A stretch of 32,832 nucleotides of DNA from assembly GCA_007695365.1 (NCBI GenBank), contig REDV01000075.1, positions 1 through 32,832 of the forward strand, in the 5' to 3' direction. The number at the start of each line of letters is the position of its first letter. The first letter of the stretch is position 1. Shown here in pieces: positions 1 through 8,389 of this stretch. The notes below the pieces were generated by a model that saw nothing but the letters and a program-made list of their open reading frames with translations, had not been told where the DNA came from and ran no database searches. The position numbers and the translations under genes were made by a program. The stretch is from Cryomorphaceae bacterium (GTDB lineage: Bacteria > Bacteroidota > Bacteroidia > Flavobacteriales_D > SKUL01).

Positions 1-70
1 GATAGGTTGCAGGTGTAAAGGCAGTAATGTCAAAGCCGAGCAATACTAATTACCCGTAGGCTTTGAGAAA
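1..70 (+). rRNA. rrl: 23S ribosomal RNA, 3' end (partial)
   Basis: The first bases match the conserved end of bacterial 23S rRNA domain VI: the stretch around GGCAGTAATGTCAAAGCCGA, then TACTAATTACCCGTAGGCTT. The gene runs in from the left edge, so only its tail is visible. The exact 3' end is uncertain by several bases. It lies upstream of a 5S gene on the same strand, the normal rrn operon order. Confidence 0.93.
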
Positions 71-149
71 CGTTGGAATTTCAATTTATCGAGGTTTAGC
101 TTAAACAATTTGTCAATCTTATTGGCACCCGCATTTTAGGGTCACGATT

Positions 150-259
150 TTTGGTGACTATTGCGGTGGGGTACACCTCTTCCCATTCCGAACAGAGTAG
201 TTAAGCCCACCAGCGCAGATGGTACTGGAGTTACATCCGGGAGAGTATGTCGTCGCCTC
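150..259 (+). rRNA. rrf: 5S ribosomal RNA
   Basis: The stretch carries 5S landmarks: GGGGTACACCTCTTCCCATT, then CCGAACAGAGTAGTTAAGCC and the 3' part GGGAGAGTATGTCGTCGCC. The ends pair as helix I (GGTGAC near 152 with GTCGCC near 257, one G-U pair). The length of about 110 nt fits. It is about 80 nt downstream of the 23S end, and a terminator follows within 10 nt. Confidence 0.95.
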
Positions 260-264
260 TTTTA

Positions 265-300
265 AAAAACCCCAGTCGAATTTTCGGCTGGGGTTTTTTT
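265..300 (+). terminator. Rho-independent terminator of the rRNA operon
   Basis: A 14-bp stem pairs 265-278 with 285-298 (one G-U pair) around a six-base loop, and ends in a run of T. It sits directly after the 5S gene and would end rrn transcription before the intergenic repeats and the convergent secA. Confidence 0.93.
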
Positions 301-317
301 ATTTGAGCTGGTTGAGG

Positions 318-597
318 CCCCGCCATGCGGCGGGATCTCTTCGTGTAGCCGATTGTCAGCGACCTGCGGTCTTGTCAATTCGCGCACTCAGATGATCGGT
401 TTATCCGGCTGGGTTTTTTTATTGAATGAATTTGGATAGTCCCGCAATGCTGCGGGATCCCTCCGCCTCAGTGGATAGACTTCGACTGCGTCTTGTCTAT
501 GCACTAGCTCAGAAGACCCCGCAATGCTGCGGCATCTCTTCGTGCAAGTGAATCGCCAGCGACCTTCGGTCTTGTCAATTCTCGCACTCAGACGATT
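318..597. repeat. Three diverged copies of an intergenic structured repeat
   Basis: Copies lie at about 318-397, 439-512 and 517-597. Each begins with a palindrome of the form CCCGCMATGCKGCGGG, continues with ATCTCTTCG or a variant, and carries a second segment containing TCTTGTC and a GCACT...CAGA end. Copies 1 and 3 are the closest pair and contain a small hairpin GACC-TKC-GGTC (361-371 and 561-571). Copy 2 has a related hairpin ATAGAC/GTCTAT. The downstream half of the rrn terminator (285-303) is partly repeated at 406-423 just ahead of copy 2, so a segment including the terminator tail seems to have been duplicated. No coding potential is evident. Confidence 0.75.
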
Positions 598-626
598 GGA
601 CTGGTAAAGCGTGGGGATTGTTCGCA

Positions 627-827
627 ATGCATAATTGGATGCTTGATGAAAAGGATTCAATCACAGCAGTATTTGTGGAAGCAAGCATGGAGGGTTTTCT
701 GGCCGTGTCGATCAAAAGGTTATTCAACAGGAACCTCGAAAAAGAGATGCAAAATTGGTTGATTCTTCCCAAACGGAAATGCGAAAGGCAGCAAGTTAAC
801 AGGCGTGCAGAAAGCATAAACAGATGA
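627..827 (+). CDS. Doubtful small open reading frame (66 aa)
   Basis: An ATG-started frame of 66 codons in an otherwise gene-poor gap. The predicted peptide begins MHNWMLDEKDS, has a short hydrophobic-amphipathic middle, and ends in a basic tail. I do not recognise a family, see no signal peptide or promoter, and cannot exclude chance. It may be part of a decayed gene together with the frame fragment just downstream. Confidence 0.15.
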   Translation: MHNWMLDEKDSITAVFVEASMEGFLAVSIKRLFNRNLEKEMQNWLILPKRKCERQQVNRRAESINR

Positions 828-871
828 ATATTAAGCTAAAGTCATTCGTAACTCATAGGATGGCGAGATAA

Positions 872-1024
872 AAATGCCTCCGTTTGATAACGTTCATATA
901 CAGGCATCTGAGATTTGATGAGCGCTTAGTGGAACAACAGGATTCTCAGCCGAATTGCTTGAAGTCCATCCCACAGGATGAAGAATTTCGCCAACCATTT
1001 CACTTATGTCAAAGTTTCCGTTGA
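872..1024 (+). pseudogene. Possible decayed coding remnant
   Basis: A 50-codon open stretch with no start codon in a sensible place. It is bounded by TAA (869-871) and TGA (1022-1024). It encodes a charged peptide that includes RFDERLVEQQ and IPQDEEFRQP. Its composition looks more protein-like than the surroundings, and neighbouring frames continue with short open pieces up to about 1150, as expected of a gene broken by frameshifts. I considered a transposase N-terminus but could not confirm it. The rest of the 300-1224 gap shows no clear gene. Confidence 0.2.
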
Positions 1025-1224
1025 CTACATTTTGACCGCATATCAGTGGGAGGTGAAAGAAATAATGTAGAGCCAGTAATGCGCTATATTGTAGTGTTGG
1101 ACGTGTTTTCGTTGTGCAACATAATTGATTCCGAGTTCCACTATGGTAGAACGACTATTTGGCGAAATTGACGGGGTTCGTGCCGAGTGTGCTCAAAATC
1201 AGACTCGACAGACTTCCAATCTTC

Positions 1225-4200
1225 CTACGCCGAAACATTCTGTGTTTTGCCGTGGCACTGCTTGTACTTCTTTCCACTTCCACAAGGACATGGGTCATTC
1301 CGCCCAATTTTCTGCTCGGTGCGAACGGGCTGAGGTTTGGGGCGCTCTTGTGGCATGCCTGGAGTTTGCTGTTGATTGCCTGTTGCAGATGAAGCTCCAC
1401 CGGGCCTACTGGTTTGCAATCCGCTCATATCATCGCGCTTGGGGGCTTGCGTGGTTTGAACAGCCTGGTCGGGCTGACCAGTGGCCAATGTACATTTCGA
1501 CAAGAACGCAACCACCTCGCGATTCAGCCGCTGAACCATGGTTTTGAATAGCTCAAAAGACTCAAATTTGTAGATAAGCAAGGGGTCTTTTTGCTCGTAC
1601 ACGGCGTTTTGTACCGAAGTGCGCAGTTCGTCCATCGCGCGAAGGTGGTTTTTCCACTCCTCGTCAATGATGCCGAGGGTTACATTTCGCTCTACTGCCC
1701 GGATAAGCTCTTCGCCCTCGGTTTGAATGGTTTTCTCAATATTGCTGATCACCTGCAAAGCCTTCACACCATCGGTAAAAGGCACCATGATGTTACTGTA
1801 TTGCGTTTGTGTTTCATGTACATTTCGGATAATCGGCATAGCCTTTTGCCCGAGCCACTTCGATTTTTCAATGTAATGCTCCCGTACTTTCTTGAAAAGC
1901 TCCATGGTGAGTTCCGCAGGTTGACCTGAAAGCAATGTTTCTTCGTCGAATGGCGACTCCATTCCGAACTGGCGCAGCATTTCAAGCTTAAAGCCTTCGA
2001 AATCTTTCGCGCTTTGATGGAAGTTAACTACTTCATCCACTACTTCAAAGAACATATTTTCAATATCGTAGCTCAATCGGTCTCCGTGCAATGCGTGTCG
2101 GCGACGTTTGTAAATCACCGTACGCTGGGCATTCATCACATCATCGTATTCGAGCAGTCGCTTACGAATACCAAAGTTGTTTTCTTCCACCTTGCGCTGG
2201 GCGCGCTCAATAGAGCGGGTAATCATGCGGTGCTGAATCACTTCGCCCTCTTTGAGGCCGAGGCGGTCCATCATTTTGGCAATGCGGTCGGAACCGAAAA
2301 GACGCATCAGGTTATCTTCCAGCGAAAGGTAAAACTGCGATGAACCGGGGTCTCCCTGGCGACCTGAACGTCCGCGCAACTGTCGGTCAACCCGACGTGA
2401 TTCGTGCTTTTCGGTACCCACAATGGCAAGCCCGCCGGCTTCCTTCACACCTTGCCCAAGCTTGATATCCGTACCACGACCCGCCATGTTGGTGGCGATG
2501 GTAACCACACCTGCCTGACCTGCACGGGCCACGATATCGGCCTCTTGTTGGTGTTTCTTAGCATTCAGCACCGAATGTTCAATGCCGCGGAGTTTCAACA
2601 TGCGGCTCAGCAACTCCGATACATCAACCGAGGTGGTACCCACCAGAACCGGTCTTCCGGCTTTGCTCAGAGCAACAATCTCCTCAATAGCAGCATTGTA
2701 TTTTTCTCGTGCGGTTTTATATACCTTATCTTCCATATCCGCGCGCTGCACGGGTCGGTTGGTAGGGATAATCACCACATCCAGTTTGTAGATGTCCCAG
2801 AATTCACCTGCTTCCGTTTCGGCTGTACCGGTCATACCGGCCAGCTTGTGGTACATCCTGAAGTAGTTCTGCAGGGTAATGGTGGCGTAGGTTTGTGTGG
2901 CGGCCTCAACCTTCACATTTTCCTTTGATTCAATGGCCTGGTGCAGGCCGTCGGAGTAGCGGCGGCCTTCCATGATACGACCGGTTTGCTCGTCCACAAT
3001 CATCACCTTGTTGTTCATCACTACGTATTCCACGTCCTTCTCAAAGAGGGTATAGGCCTTGAGAAGCTGGTTGATGGTGTGAATGCGCTCTGATTTTACC
3101 GAGAAATCCTGCAGTAGCTTGTCTTTGAGCTTGATGCGCTCATCAGCATCGGTGGTTTCGTTTTCGATGCGGGCAATTTCAGAACCAATATCGGGCATTA
3201 AAAAGAAGTCGCTGTCTTCAATATTGGTCGAGATAAGGTCCACCCCTTTTTCTGTGAGATCAATGGTGTTGTTTTTCTCGTCGATGGTGAAATAGAGAAT
3301 CTCATCGGCCTTGTGCATTTCCTTGCTTTGGTCCTGCATGTAGAAGGCTTCGGTTTTAAGCATGCGCTGCTTGATACCGGGTTCACTGAGAAATTTAATA
3401 ATTGCCTTGTTTTTGGGCAAACCACGATAACTGCGGAAAAGCGCCAAATCGGCAGCGGTTCTTTCCTCTTTGGTGGCGTTCTCGTTGGTGAGGGTTTTTT
3501 TGGCTTCGGTAAGGAGTTGGGTAATGAGTTTTCGTTGCTCCTGAACCAGTTTCTCAACCTTGGGTTTGAGTTGGTCAAACTCGTGAATATCACCACGCGG
3601 CGTAGGGCCTGAAATAATAAGCGGCGTACGGGCATCGTCAATCAATACCGAATCCACCTCATCCACAATGGCGTAGTGGTGTTTGCGCTGTACAAGTCCT
3701 TCGGTTGTAGATGACATGTTGTCTCTGAGGTAGTCGAAACCAAATTCGTTGTTGGTTCCAAACACGATGTCGCAGCGGTAGGCATTCCGGCGATCATCAG
3801 AATTGGGTTGATGCTTATCAATGCAATCTACAGACAATCCGTGAAATTCATAGATGGGCCCCATCCATTCAGAGTCACGACGAGCGAGGTAATCGTTTAC
3901 GGTAACCAGGTGCACGCCTTTCCCGGCCAAAGCGTTCAGAAACACAGGGAGGGTAGCCACGAGGGTTTTTCCTTCACCGGTTTGCATTTCCGCAATTTTA
4001 CCCTTGTGAAGCGCCACTCCACCAATCAACTGCACTTCGTAGTGAACCATATCCCAGCGGATGGGTGATCCGGCTGCCATCCAGGTAGATTTCCATGTGG
4101 CTTTTTCTCCCTCAATCAGAATATGATCCTTGTGGGCGGCAAGATTGCGGTCAAACTCAGTGGCGCTCACCTCCAAAGCTTCATTCTCTTTGAAACGTCG

Positions 4201-4569
4201 GGCGGTTTCGCGAACCAACGCAAAGGCCTCTGGCAAAATTTCCAGAAGTACACGCTCTATTTCTTCGTCAATCTTTTTCTCAATGCGATCAATTTCATCG
4301 TAAATAGCCTCCTTTTCTTGCGGAATCATTAATGGGTTTTGCTCAATTTTATCTTTGAGCGCTGCTATTTCTGCTTCCTCGTCGGAGATTTCATGCGCAA
4401 TTTTCTTCTTCATTTCGGCCGAGCGCGCGCGCAATTCGTCGTTGCTCAGACTCTGAAGCTTATCGTACTCAGTCAGCGTGGCGTGAACAAGTGGGGAAAT
4501 CTCTTTAAGATCGCGGGTTGATTTGTCGCCAAAAACGGCCTTAACTATCTTGGTAATTGAGTCAATCAT
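1225..4569 (-). CDS. secA: Preprotein translocase ATPase SecA
   Basis: SecA is the motor ATPase that pushes unfolded preproteins through SecYEG at the inner membrane. The 1114-residue product shows the DEAD-like motor: Walker A in MQTGEGKT (GEGKT at 198-202), [14 protein letters not shown] for the Walker B region, and [14 protein letters not shown] and [12 protein letters not shown] in the second motor domain. The C-terminus has the zinc/SecB-binding motif [13 protein letters not shown] (Cys1094, Cys1096, Cys1105, His1106). It is longer than the roughly 900-residue Escherichia coli protein; Walker A lies about 95 residues further in because of charged, probably helical N-terminal insertions, a feature known from Bacteroidota SecA. 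The ATG at 4567-4569 fits the family N-terminus. It converges on the rRNA operon. Confidence 0.98.
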   Translation of the reverse strand: MIDSITKIVKAVFGDKSTRDLKEISPLVHATLTEYDKLQSLSNDELRARSAEMKKKIAHEISDEEAEIAALKDKIEQNPLMIPQEKEAIYDEIDRIEKKIDEEIERVLLEILPEAFALVRETARRFKENEALEVSATEFDRNLAAHKDHILIEGEKATWKSTWMAAGSPIRWDMVHYEVQLIGGVALHKGKIAEMQTGEGKTLVATLPVFLNALAGKGVHLVTVNDYLARRDSEWMGPIYEFHGLSVDCIDKHQPNSDDRRNAYRCDIVFGTNNEFGFDYLRDNMSSTTEGLVQRKHHYAIVDEVDSVLIDDARTPLIISGPTPRGDIHEFDQLKPKVEKLVQEQRKLITQLLTEAKKTLTNENATKEERTAADLALFRSYRGLPKNKAIIKFLSEPGIKQRMLKTEAFYMQDQSKEMHKADEILYFTIDEKNNTIDLTEKGVDLISTNIEDSDFFLMPDIGSEIARIENETTDADERIKLKDKLLQDFSVKSERIHTINQLLKAYTLFEKDVEYVVMNNKVMIVDEQTGRIMEGRRYSDGLHQAIESKENVKVEAATQTYATITLQNYFRMYHKLAGMTGTAETEAGEFWDIYKLDVVIIPTNRPVQRADMEDKVYKTAREKYNAAIEEIVALSKAGRPVLVGTTSVDVSELLSRMLKLRGIEHSVLNAKKHQQEADIVARAGQAGVVTIATNMAGRGTDIKLGQGVKEAGGLAIVGTEKHESRRVDRQLRGRSGRQGDPGSSQFYLSLEDNLMRLFGSDRIAKMMDRLGLKEGEVIQHRMITRSIERAQRKVEENNFGIRKRLLEYDDVMNAQRTVIYKRRRHALHGDRLSYDIENMFFEVVDEVVNFHQSAKDFEGFKLEMLRQFGMESPFDEETLLSGQPAELTMELFKKVREHYIEKSKWLGQKAMPIIRNVHETQTQYSNIMVPFTDGVKALQVISNIEKTIQTEGEELIRAVERNVTLGIIDEEWKNHLRAMDELRTSVQNAVYEQKDPLLIYKFESFELFKTMVQRLNREVVAFLSKCTLATGQPDQAVQTTQAPKRDDMSGLQTSRPGGASSATGNQQQTPGMPQERPKPQPVRTEQKIGRNDPCPCGSGKKYKQCHGKTQNVSA

Positions 4570-4610
4570 GTAGAGTTACTTTGGGTTTCCGGGGGTTCGG
4601 AAAGGGAGTG

Positions 4611-4618
4611 CAAAAATA
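4611..4618 (-). promoter_or_regulatory. Putative secA promoter -7 element
   Basis: Read on the minus strand this is TATTTTTG, matching the Bacteroidota -7 consensus TAnnTTTG. It lies about 40 nt before the secA ATG. No good -33 TTG is present at the usual spacing, so the call is moderate. Confidence 0.5.
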
Positions 4619-4690
4619 GCCCAAATACTTCATTCGGTTGAAGGCAGGGGGCAGTAACTGTGCCATTGGTTTTGGCCTGACATTATGGCA

Positions 4691-4716
4691 AAGAAAAAGG
4701 CCGGCATAACCGGCCT
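4691..4716 (-). terminator. Rho-independent terminator after the DUF2795 gene
   Basis: On the minus strand a perfect 7-bp stem (AGGCCGG with CCGGCCT, five-base loop) is followed by TTTTTCTTT. It lies about 20 nt past the stop of the DUF2795 gene and separates it from secA. Confidence 0.85.
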
Positions 4717-4738
4717 GTTCATTCACGTAATGAATGTG

Positions 4739-4960
4739 TTAGTATTCGTCTTCGTTAAAGAAGAAATCTTCTTTGGTGGGGTAGTCGGGCCAAATATCCT
4801 CTATGGACTCGTAAATCTCTCCGTCCTCTTCAATGGCTTGAAGGTTCTCTACCACTTCCAGCGGTGCACCCGTTCTCATAGCGTAGTCAATCAACTCATC
4901 TTTGGTGGCGGGCCAGGGAGCATCTTCAAGGTAAGAGGCCAATTCTAACGTCCAGTACAT
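4739..4960 (-). CDS. DUF2795 domain-containing small protein
   Basis: A 73-residue acidic protein beginning MYWTLELASYLEDAPWPAT. The segment WPATKDELIDYAMRTGAP followed by VVENLQAIEEDGE is typical of the DUF2795 family, small cytosolic proteins of unknown function common in Bacteroidota. The C-terminus is very acidic and aromatic (DIWPDYPTKEDFFFNEDEY). The gene stands alone: it has its own promoter with good spacing and its own terminator, so it is a monocistronic unit and probably well expressed. No biochemical role can be given. Confidence 0.85.
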   Translation of the reverse strand: MYWTLELASYLEDAPWPATKDELIDYAMRTGAPLEVVENLQAIEEDGEIYESIEDIWPDYPTKEDFFFNEDEY

Positions 4961-4991
4961 ATTGCCAGTTTTTAGTGTGGTTTACAAAACG

Positions 4992-5021
4992 CAAAAATAG
5001 ATTTTTTAGTACCAATTGCAA
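4992..5021 (-). promoter_or_regulatory. Bacteroidota-type promoter of the DUF2795 gene
   Basis: On the minus strand TTG (5021-5019) is followed by a 19-nt spacer and TATTTTTG (4999-4992). This fits the Bacteroidota sigma-ABfr pattern of TTG, about 19 nt and TAnnTTTG. The ATG follows about 30 nt later. Confidence 0.75.
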
Positions 5022-5083
5022 GGTTGCTGAAAAAAAGGATTAAAACGCACATATACAGTGTTCTGTGTGGTTATTTTTGCTCG

Positions 5084-5632
5084 TTACATTTTGGGAACCC
5101 ATGGCGTTTCTGCCGCGTTTTTCAACTTGGTTGCCCATCTTGACAGCACAAACAAATAATCCGACAATCGGTTCAGATAGGGTATAATCAAAGCGGGAAT
5201 GGCTTCGGCTTTGGCCAGACTCACCACTCTGCGTTCTGCCCGCCTGCAAATGCAGCGCGCAACATGGCAGTGCGATACTAAAGGGTGGCCTCCCGGAAGA
5301 ACAAAGCTGCGCATTTCGGGAAGTTCTTCGTTCATGCGGTCAATTTCCTGCTCAAGTGAGGTGATGTCAGAGTCGAAGAGCTCCGGCACCTGCAGATTGG
5401 TTTTCGATGGGTCGGATGCCAGATGGGAACCAATGGTAAACAGCCTGTCCTGAATGGTTATAAGCATTTGAATGGAGCGGTCGTCGATGCCGCTGTCGCG
5501 CACCAGTCCTATGTAGGAGTTGAGCTCGTCTACTGTTCCGTATGCTTCAATGCGAAGCTCGTCTTTGTGGAGACGTGCGCCTCCAAACAGACCGGTTTCT
5601 CCCTGATCACCGGTTTTCGTGTAAATCTTCAT
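5084..5632 (-). CDS. Cob(I)yrinic acid a,c-diamide adenosyltransferase, PduO type
   Basis: The enzyme transfers the adenosyl group of ATP to cob(I)alamin, giving coenzyme B12. The 182-residue product has the PduO N-terminal signature [20 protein letters not shown] (residues 2-21), then [16 protein letters not shown], the CRRAERR motif of the active site, and the [13 protein letters not shown] helix near the C-terminus. Length and motif order are full. Its ATG overlaps the stop of the upstream ABC ATPase gene in an ATGA, implying translational coupling. No cobalamin riboswitch or other B12 gene is visible, so it most likely serves imported cobalamin used by enzymes such as methylmalonyl-CoA mutase encoded elsewhere. 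Confidence 0.93.
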   Translation of the reverse strand: MKIYTKTGDQGETGLFGGARLHKDELRIEAYGTVDELNSYIGLVRDSGIDDRSIQMLITIQDRLFTIGSHLASDPSKTNLQVPELFDSDITSLEQEIDRMNEELPEMRSFVLPGGHPLVSHCHVARCICRRAERRVVSLAKAEAIPALIIPYLNRLSDYLFVLSRWATKLKNAAETPWVPKM

Positions 5633-6345
5633 GTAGTTGCGGGTTTTTGGGTTTCAACGGAAGCCATTTCGTCCGATTCTACCACACCATCGCGAAGACG
5701 AACAATTCGTTTGGCGTGTTGCGCGATATCTTCTTCGTGGGTGACGAGCACAATGGTATTTCCGTTTTGGTGAATTTCGTCAATCAACGCCATAATCTCG
5801 TAAGATGTTTTGGTGTCGAGGTTTCCGGTAGGCTCGTCGGCCAGAATAATAGAGGGGCGATTCACCAGTGCACGGGCCACAGCCACGCGTTGCCGCTGTC
5901 CGCCCGAGAGTTCATTGGGTTTATGATCCATTCGGTCACCAAGACCAACCTGCTCCAACACCTCTGTAGCACGCAAGGTGCGCTCTTTTTTGCCCATCCC
6001 TGCGTAAACCAGGGGTAAAGCCACATTCTCCAGGGCGCTGTAGCGCGGTAGTAGGTTAAAAGTTTGAAAAACAAAACCAATCTCCTTGTTTCTGATCACG
6101 GCCAGTTCGTCGTCTTCCATTCTACTTACATCTTTCTGATTGAGAATGTAGCTGCCGCCGGTGGGCGAGTCGAGGCATCCGATGATATTCATCAGGGTTG
6201 ATTTCCCCGAGCCTGAAGGCCCCATCAGGGCAACAAATTCATTTTTGTGCACATTGAGGTCTACTCCGTTAAGGGCACGCACAATCTGGTTACCTACTTT
6301 GTAGAACTTGGTAATCTCGTGCAACTGCATGATTGGGCTGCTCAT
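5629..6345 (-). CDS. ABC transporter ATP-binding protein, LolD/MacB type
   Basis: A 238-residue single nucleotide-binding domain. Walker A is GPSGSGKST (42-50), the Q-loop lies in [10 protein letters not shown], the signature is [15 protein letters not shown] (146-160), Walker B is [12 protein letters not shown] (166-177) and the switch histidine is in LVTHEE. The motif set and the [12 protein letters not shown] stretch place it with ATPases that partner FtsX/MacB-like permeases in lipoprotein release or efflux. No permease gene is adjacent, so its partner is presumably encoded elsewhere. It overlaps by 4 nt (ATGA) with the methyltransferase gene before it and with pduO after it. Calling it lolD would be a guess. 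Confidence 0.9.
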   Translation of the reverse strand: MSSPIMQLHEITKFYKVGNQIVRALNGVDLNVHKNEFVALMGPSGSGKSTLMNIIGCLDSPTGGSYILNQKDVSRMEDDELAVIRNKEIGFVFQTFNLLPRYSALENVALPLVYAGMGKKERTLRATEVLEQVGLGDRMDHKPNELSGGQRQRVAVARALVNRPSIILADEPTGNLDTKTSYEIMALIDEIHQNGNTIVLVTHEEDIAQHAKRIVRLRDGVVESDEMASVETQKPATT

Positions 6346-7160
6346 AGCTTTATTTTGAAGTGTTCAGGAGCCTGATCGGGACGAAGGTAAACCAGGCCAA
6401 AGTAAAACAGGTCAATGGTGATTTGATTTTGACGCGACACGATTTCTTTCCACGCTTTTTTCATTCCCTCAGACCAGTATATGTCATCAAAAACCATCAA
6501 AGCGTTTGGGGGCATGTGGCTTTTAAGGAGTTCATAGTAGCGAATGGTGGCGTCATAACGGTGATTCCCATCAACAAAAGCGAAGTTGCACCCGGAATGT
6601 TCGCGCAAAAAGTCGGGTAGCAGCTCGTCAAAATGTCCGCAGAGCAAGTGGATGTTTTGCGATTCCGTTTCCTTGAGGTTCTGACATGCAAGGCTGTGGA
6701 TGTTCGGGCAGCCCTCCATGCTGAAAACAGGCCTTTGGGTGGCTGCCAGGTATGCCGTGGTAATTCCAAGTGAGGTTCCCAGTTCCAAAATGCTCCCGGG
6801 AGCCTGGTGCATGGCGAGCCGATACAACAGCCTGCATCGCTGCGCAGGTTGAAGGCTGGTTTTCGCAATCTCGCGAATCTGCCTTTCCGGGGTGCTTGTT
6901 TTTCTGCTTCCGGCACCAAAATCAGTGATTTGAATGGATTCTGAACGCGAAAGCATATGGGCGCGAATCCCCTCAGCCGTATTGAAAATTTCAGCTTGCT
7001 GATCGGGCAATACACGCGTGGCAAGCTTGTACACAAAAGGCGAGTGAATGCCGTGCCCCGCTTTGGACCGCGCCGTAATATGGTGATTCAGATAATGCCG
7101 TAGTTGCAGAAAGGACAAGCCAAAAGGTTTTGCCTCAAAGTTACGACAACACGCCGCCAC
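6342..7160 (-). CDS. Class I SAM-dependent methyltransferase
   Basis: Residues about 115-135 carry a Rossmann glycine motif, [16 protein letters not shown], followed by the acidic strand end [29 protein letters not shown] and [15 protein letters not shown] resemble the metal/SAM-proximal segments of O-methyltransferase-like enzymes. The N-terminal part includes [20 protein letters not shown]. The substrate is unknown. The longest frame starts at a GTG immediately next to the stop of the lipoprotein gene; a TTG at about 7118 ([10 protein letters not shown]) is an alternative, so the start is uncertain. The 3' end overlaps the ABC ATPase start by 4 nt. A small-molecule or catechol-like substrate is possible but not shown by the sequence. 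Confidence 0.8.
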   Translation of the reverse strand: MAACCRNFEAKPFGLSFLQLRHYLNHHITARSKAGHGIHSPFVYKLATRVLPDQQAEIFNTAEGIRAHMLSRSESIQITDFGAGSRKTSTPERQIREIAKTSLQPAQRCRLLYRLAMHQAPGSILELGTSLGITTAYLAATQRPVFSMEGCPNIHSLACQNLKETESQNIHLLCGHFDELLPDFLREHSGCNFAFVDGNHRYDATIRYYELLKSHMPPNALMVFDDIYWSEGMKKAWKEIVSRQNQITIDLFYFGLVYLRPDQAPEHFKIKL

Positions 7161-7643
7161 TTACTGCACTTCATACACCTGATTGTCGAAAACAGGGTTG
7201 GTTGGCTCTTTGATGATGATGAACGGATACTTCGAAGCCAGGTGACAGCTGTTACAGGCCTGAACAAAGATGTTGTAAGAGGTTTTGAAATCCTCGTTGC
7301 TCTCAATGGCTTTTTCAAACACTTCAAGCTGATCGAGTCCGAAGAGCTTGATATTGGTGCTGATATCCACGCCGTCGTGGGTTACCTCACCATCGCGTAT
7401 CTCCTCCATGATTTCTTCCATTTCATGGATGTAGAAGTCGCGCAGGGGTTCATTGTTGTGTATGCCAGCAAAATACAGCTTGTTCATATACAGCTGCATA
7501 CGACCCATAAGTACGGCCAATTCTATTTCGGGTGATGGTGCGCTCACTTGCTGCACTCCCGGAGGCGACTGGGGTTGCTCGGTGCATGCGAAGGGGAGCC
7601 AAAGCAGGGAAGCCAAAGCCCCTATTACATAAGTTTTCTTCAT
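7161..7643 (-). CDS. Lipoprotein with a c-type heme CXXCH motif
   Basis: A 160-residue exported protein. The N-terminus MKKTYVIGALASLLWLPFAC is a lipoprotein signal with the lipobox cysteine at residue 20, followed by a Ser/Pro-rich tether. The rest is predicted helical and acidic. The motif CNSCH (130-134) fits covalent heme attachment and lies near the C-terminus, as in class II cytochromes c (cytochrome c'/c556 four-helix bundles). About 26 residues follow the motif, longer than usual for that class, and no distal ligand is obvious, so a heme role is inferred. It lies between the hemerythrin gene (25-nt gap) and the methyltransferase gene (no gap). It would sit in the periplasm, anchored to a membrane. 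Confidence 0.7.
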   Translation of the reverse strand: MKKTYVIGALASLLWLPFACTEQPQSPPGVQQVSAPSPEIELAVLMGRMQLYMNKLYFAGIHNNEPLRDFYIHEMEEIMEEIRDGEVTHDGVDISTNIKLFGLDQLEVFEKAIESNEDFKTSYNIFVQACNSCHLASKYPFIIIKEPTNPVFDNQVYEVQ

Positions 7644-7668
7644 TTTTCGCTTTTTCGGATGATGCGTG

Positions 7669-8313
7669 CTATTTGAGCATGGGCATCAGTAGTTTCTCTT
7701 CCACAAAGGTGTGAATTTTCAAATCATTGGAGAGATTCTGTAAGCGGAGAACGAGTATGTGGCACGGATCAAATGACTTAGATGTAGTTTGTTCGCTCAG
7801 CATTTCAATAATCTGATCGAGCGCAGCTGTTTCATCGTGGTGCGCATGAAAGCAGTCCTGACCCGCTTTTAATCCCTTATTGAAGGCTTGAAAATCATGT
7901 TCTTCTTCGCGAATATGTTCAATAAGGGCTCTTTCAAATACCTCGTATAGAGTGTGGCAGAGATGCAGTGAAAAATGCTCAGGACGGTCAGCAAGCACTC
8001 GAGAGAACGATAAACTGATTTGCGGCAGAGCGTGATTCAGGTAGTAATTGTGGTTGCGCTGTAGCTCTGCAATTACGGCTTGTTTGGTGAGCACCCGGGT
8101 GGCAGGACGGCCTGTATCGTTGTTTCCGAGTTCTACAAGGGTGTGAAGTAGCTCTGTGTCGGGTGTGTGATTTCCGCAATAGTCCATTACACATTGGCTC
8201 CAGTTGCTCTCCTGCTGGTTGAGGATGTTGAGAATTTCTTTTCTGCGTGTGCTCATACCGTTGGCGGCTTGAACAGGCTCTGTTTTTCGGTTTGCTTTCT
8301 TTCGTTCGTTCAT
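7669..8313 (-). CDS. Hemerythrin (HHE)-domain di-iron protein, Ric/YtfE-like
   Basis: A cytosolic 214-residue protein without signal peptide. The C-terminal two thirds carry the spaced ligands of a hemerythrin-like four-helix bundle: NHNYYLNH (His88, His94), HIREEE (His133, Glu137), FHAHHDE (His158/159, Glu161) and KIHTFVEE (His201, Glu205). The layout resembles the RIC/YtfE/ScdA family, which binds a non-heme di-iron centre and is linked to repair of Fe-S clusters after nitrosative or oxidative stress. The N-terminal segment has two cysteines (41, 46), but not the ScdA CXXC arrangement that I know. Met20 is an alternative start. It lies between hemN and the CXXCH lipoprotein on the same strand, suggesting a redox or NO/O2 stress context. 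Confidence 0.8.
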   Translation of the reverse strand: MNERKKANRKTEPVQAANGMSTRRKEILNILNQQESNWSQCVMDYCGNHTPDTELLHTLVELGNNDTGRPATRVLTKQAVIAELQRNHNYYLNHALPQISLSFSRVLADRPEHFSLHLCHTLYEVFERALIEHIREEEHDFQAFNKGLKAGQDCFHAHHDETAALDQIIEMLSEQTTSKSFDPCHILVLRLQNLSNDLKIHTFVEEKLLMPMLK

Positions 8314-8389
8314 AGCTCAAATTTCTTTGATTCGTTTCGTACTTCCACTACCACATTTATGGTATTCAATTGGTTTTTATTCACATCAC

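Noticed and set aside
575-817. An 80-codon minus-strand frame in the intergenic gap
   Set aside because: Its composition looks random, and there is no start signal or family resemblance.
4961-5083. Cobalamin riboswitch near pduO
   Set aside because: No B12-box-like sequence is seen; the gap holds only the promoter of the DUF2795 gene.
8314-8389. FNR/CRP-like box between hemN and the hemerythrin gene
   Set aside because: Searched for TTGAT-N4-ATCAA because of the anaerobic context; only unrelated half-site fragments were found.
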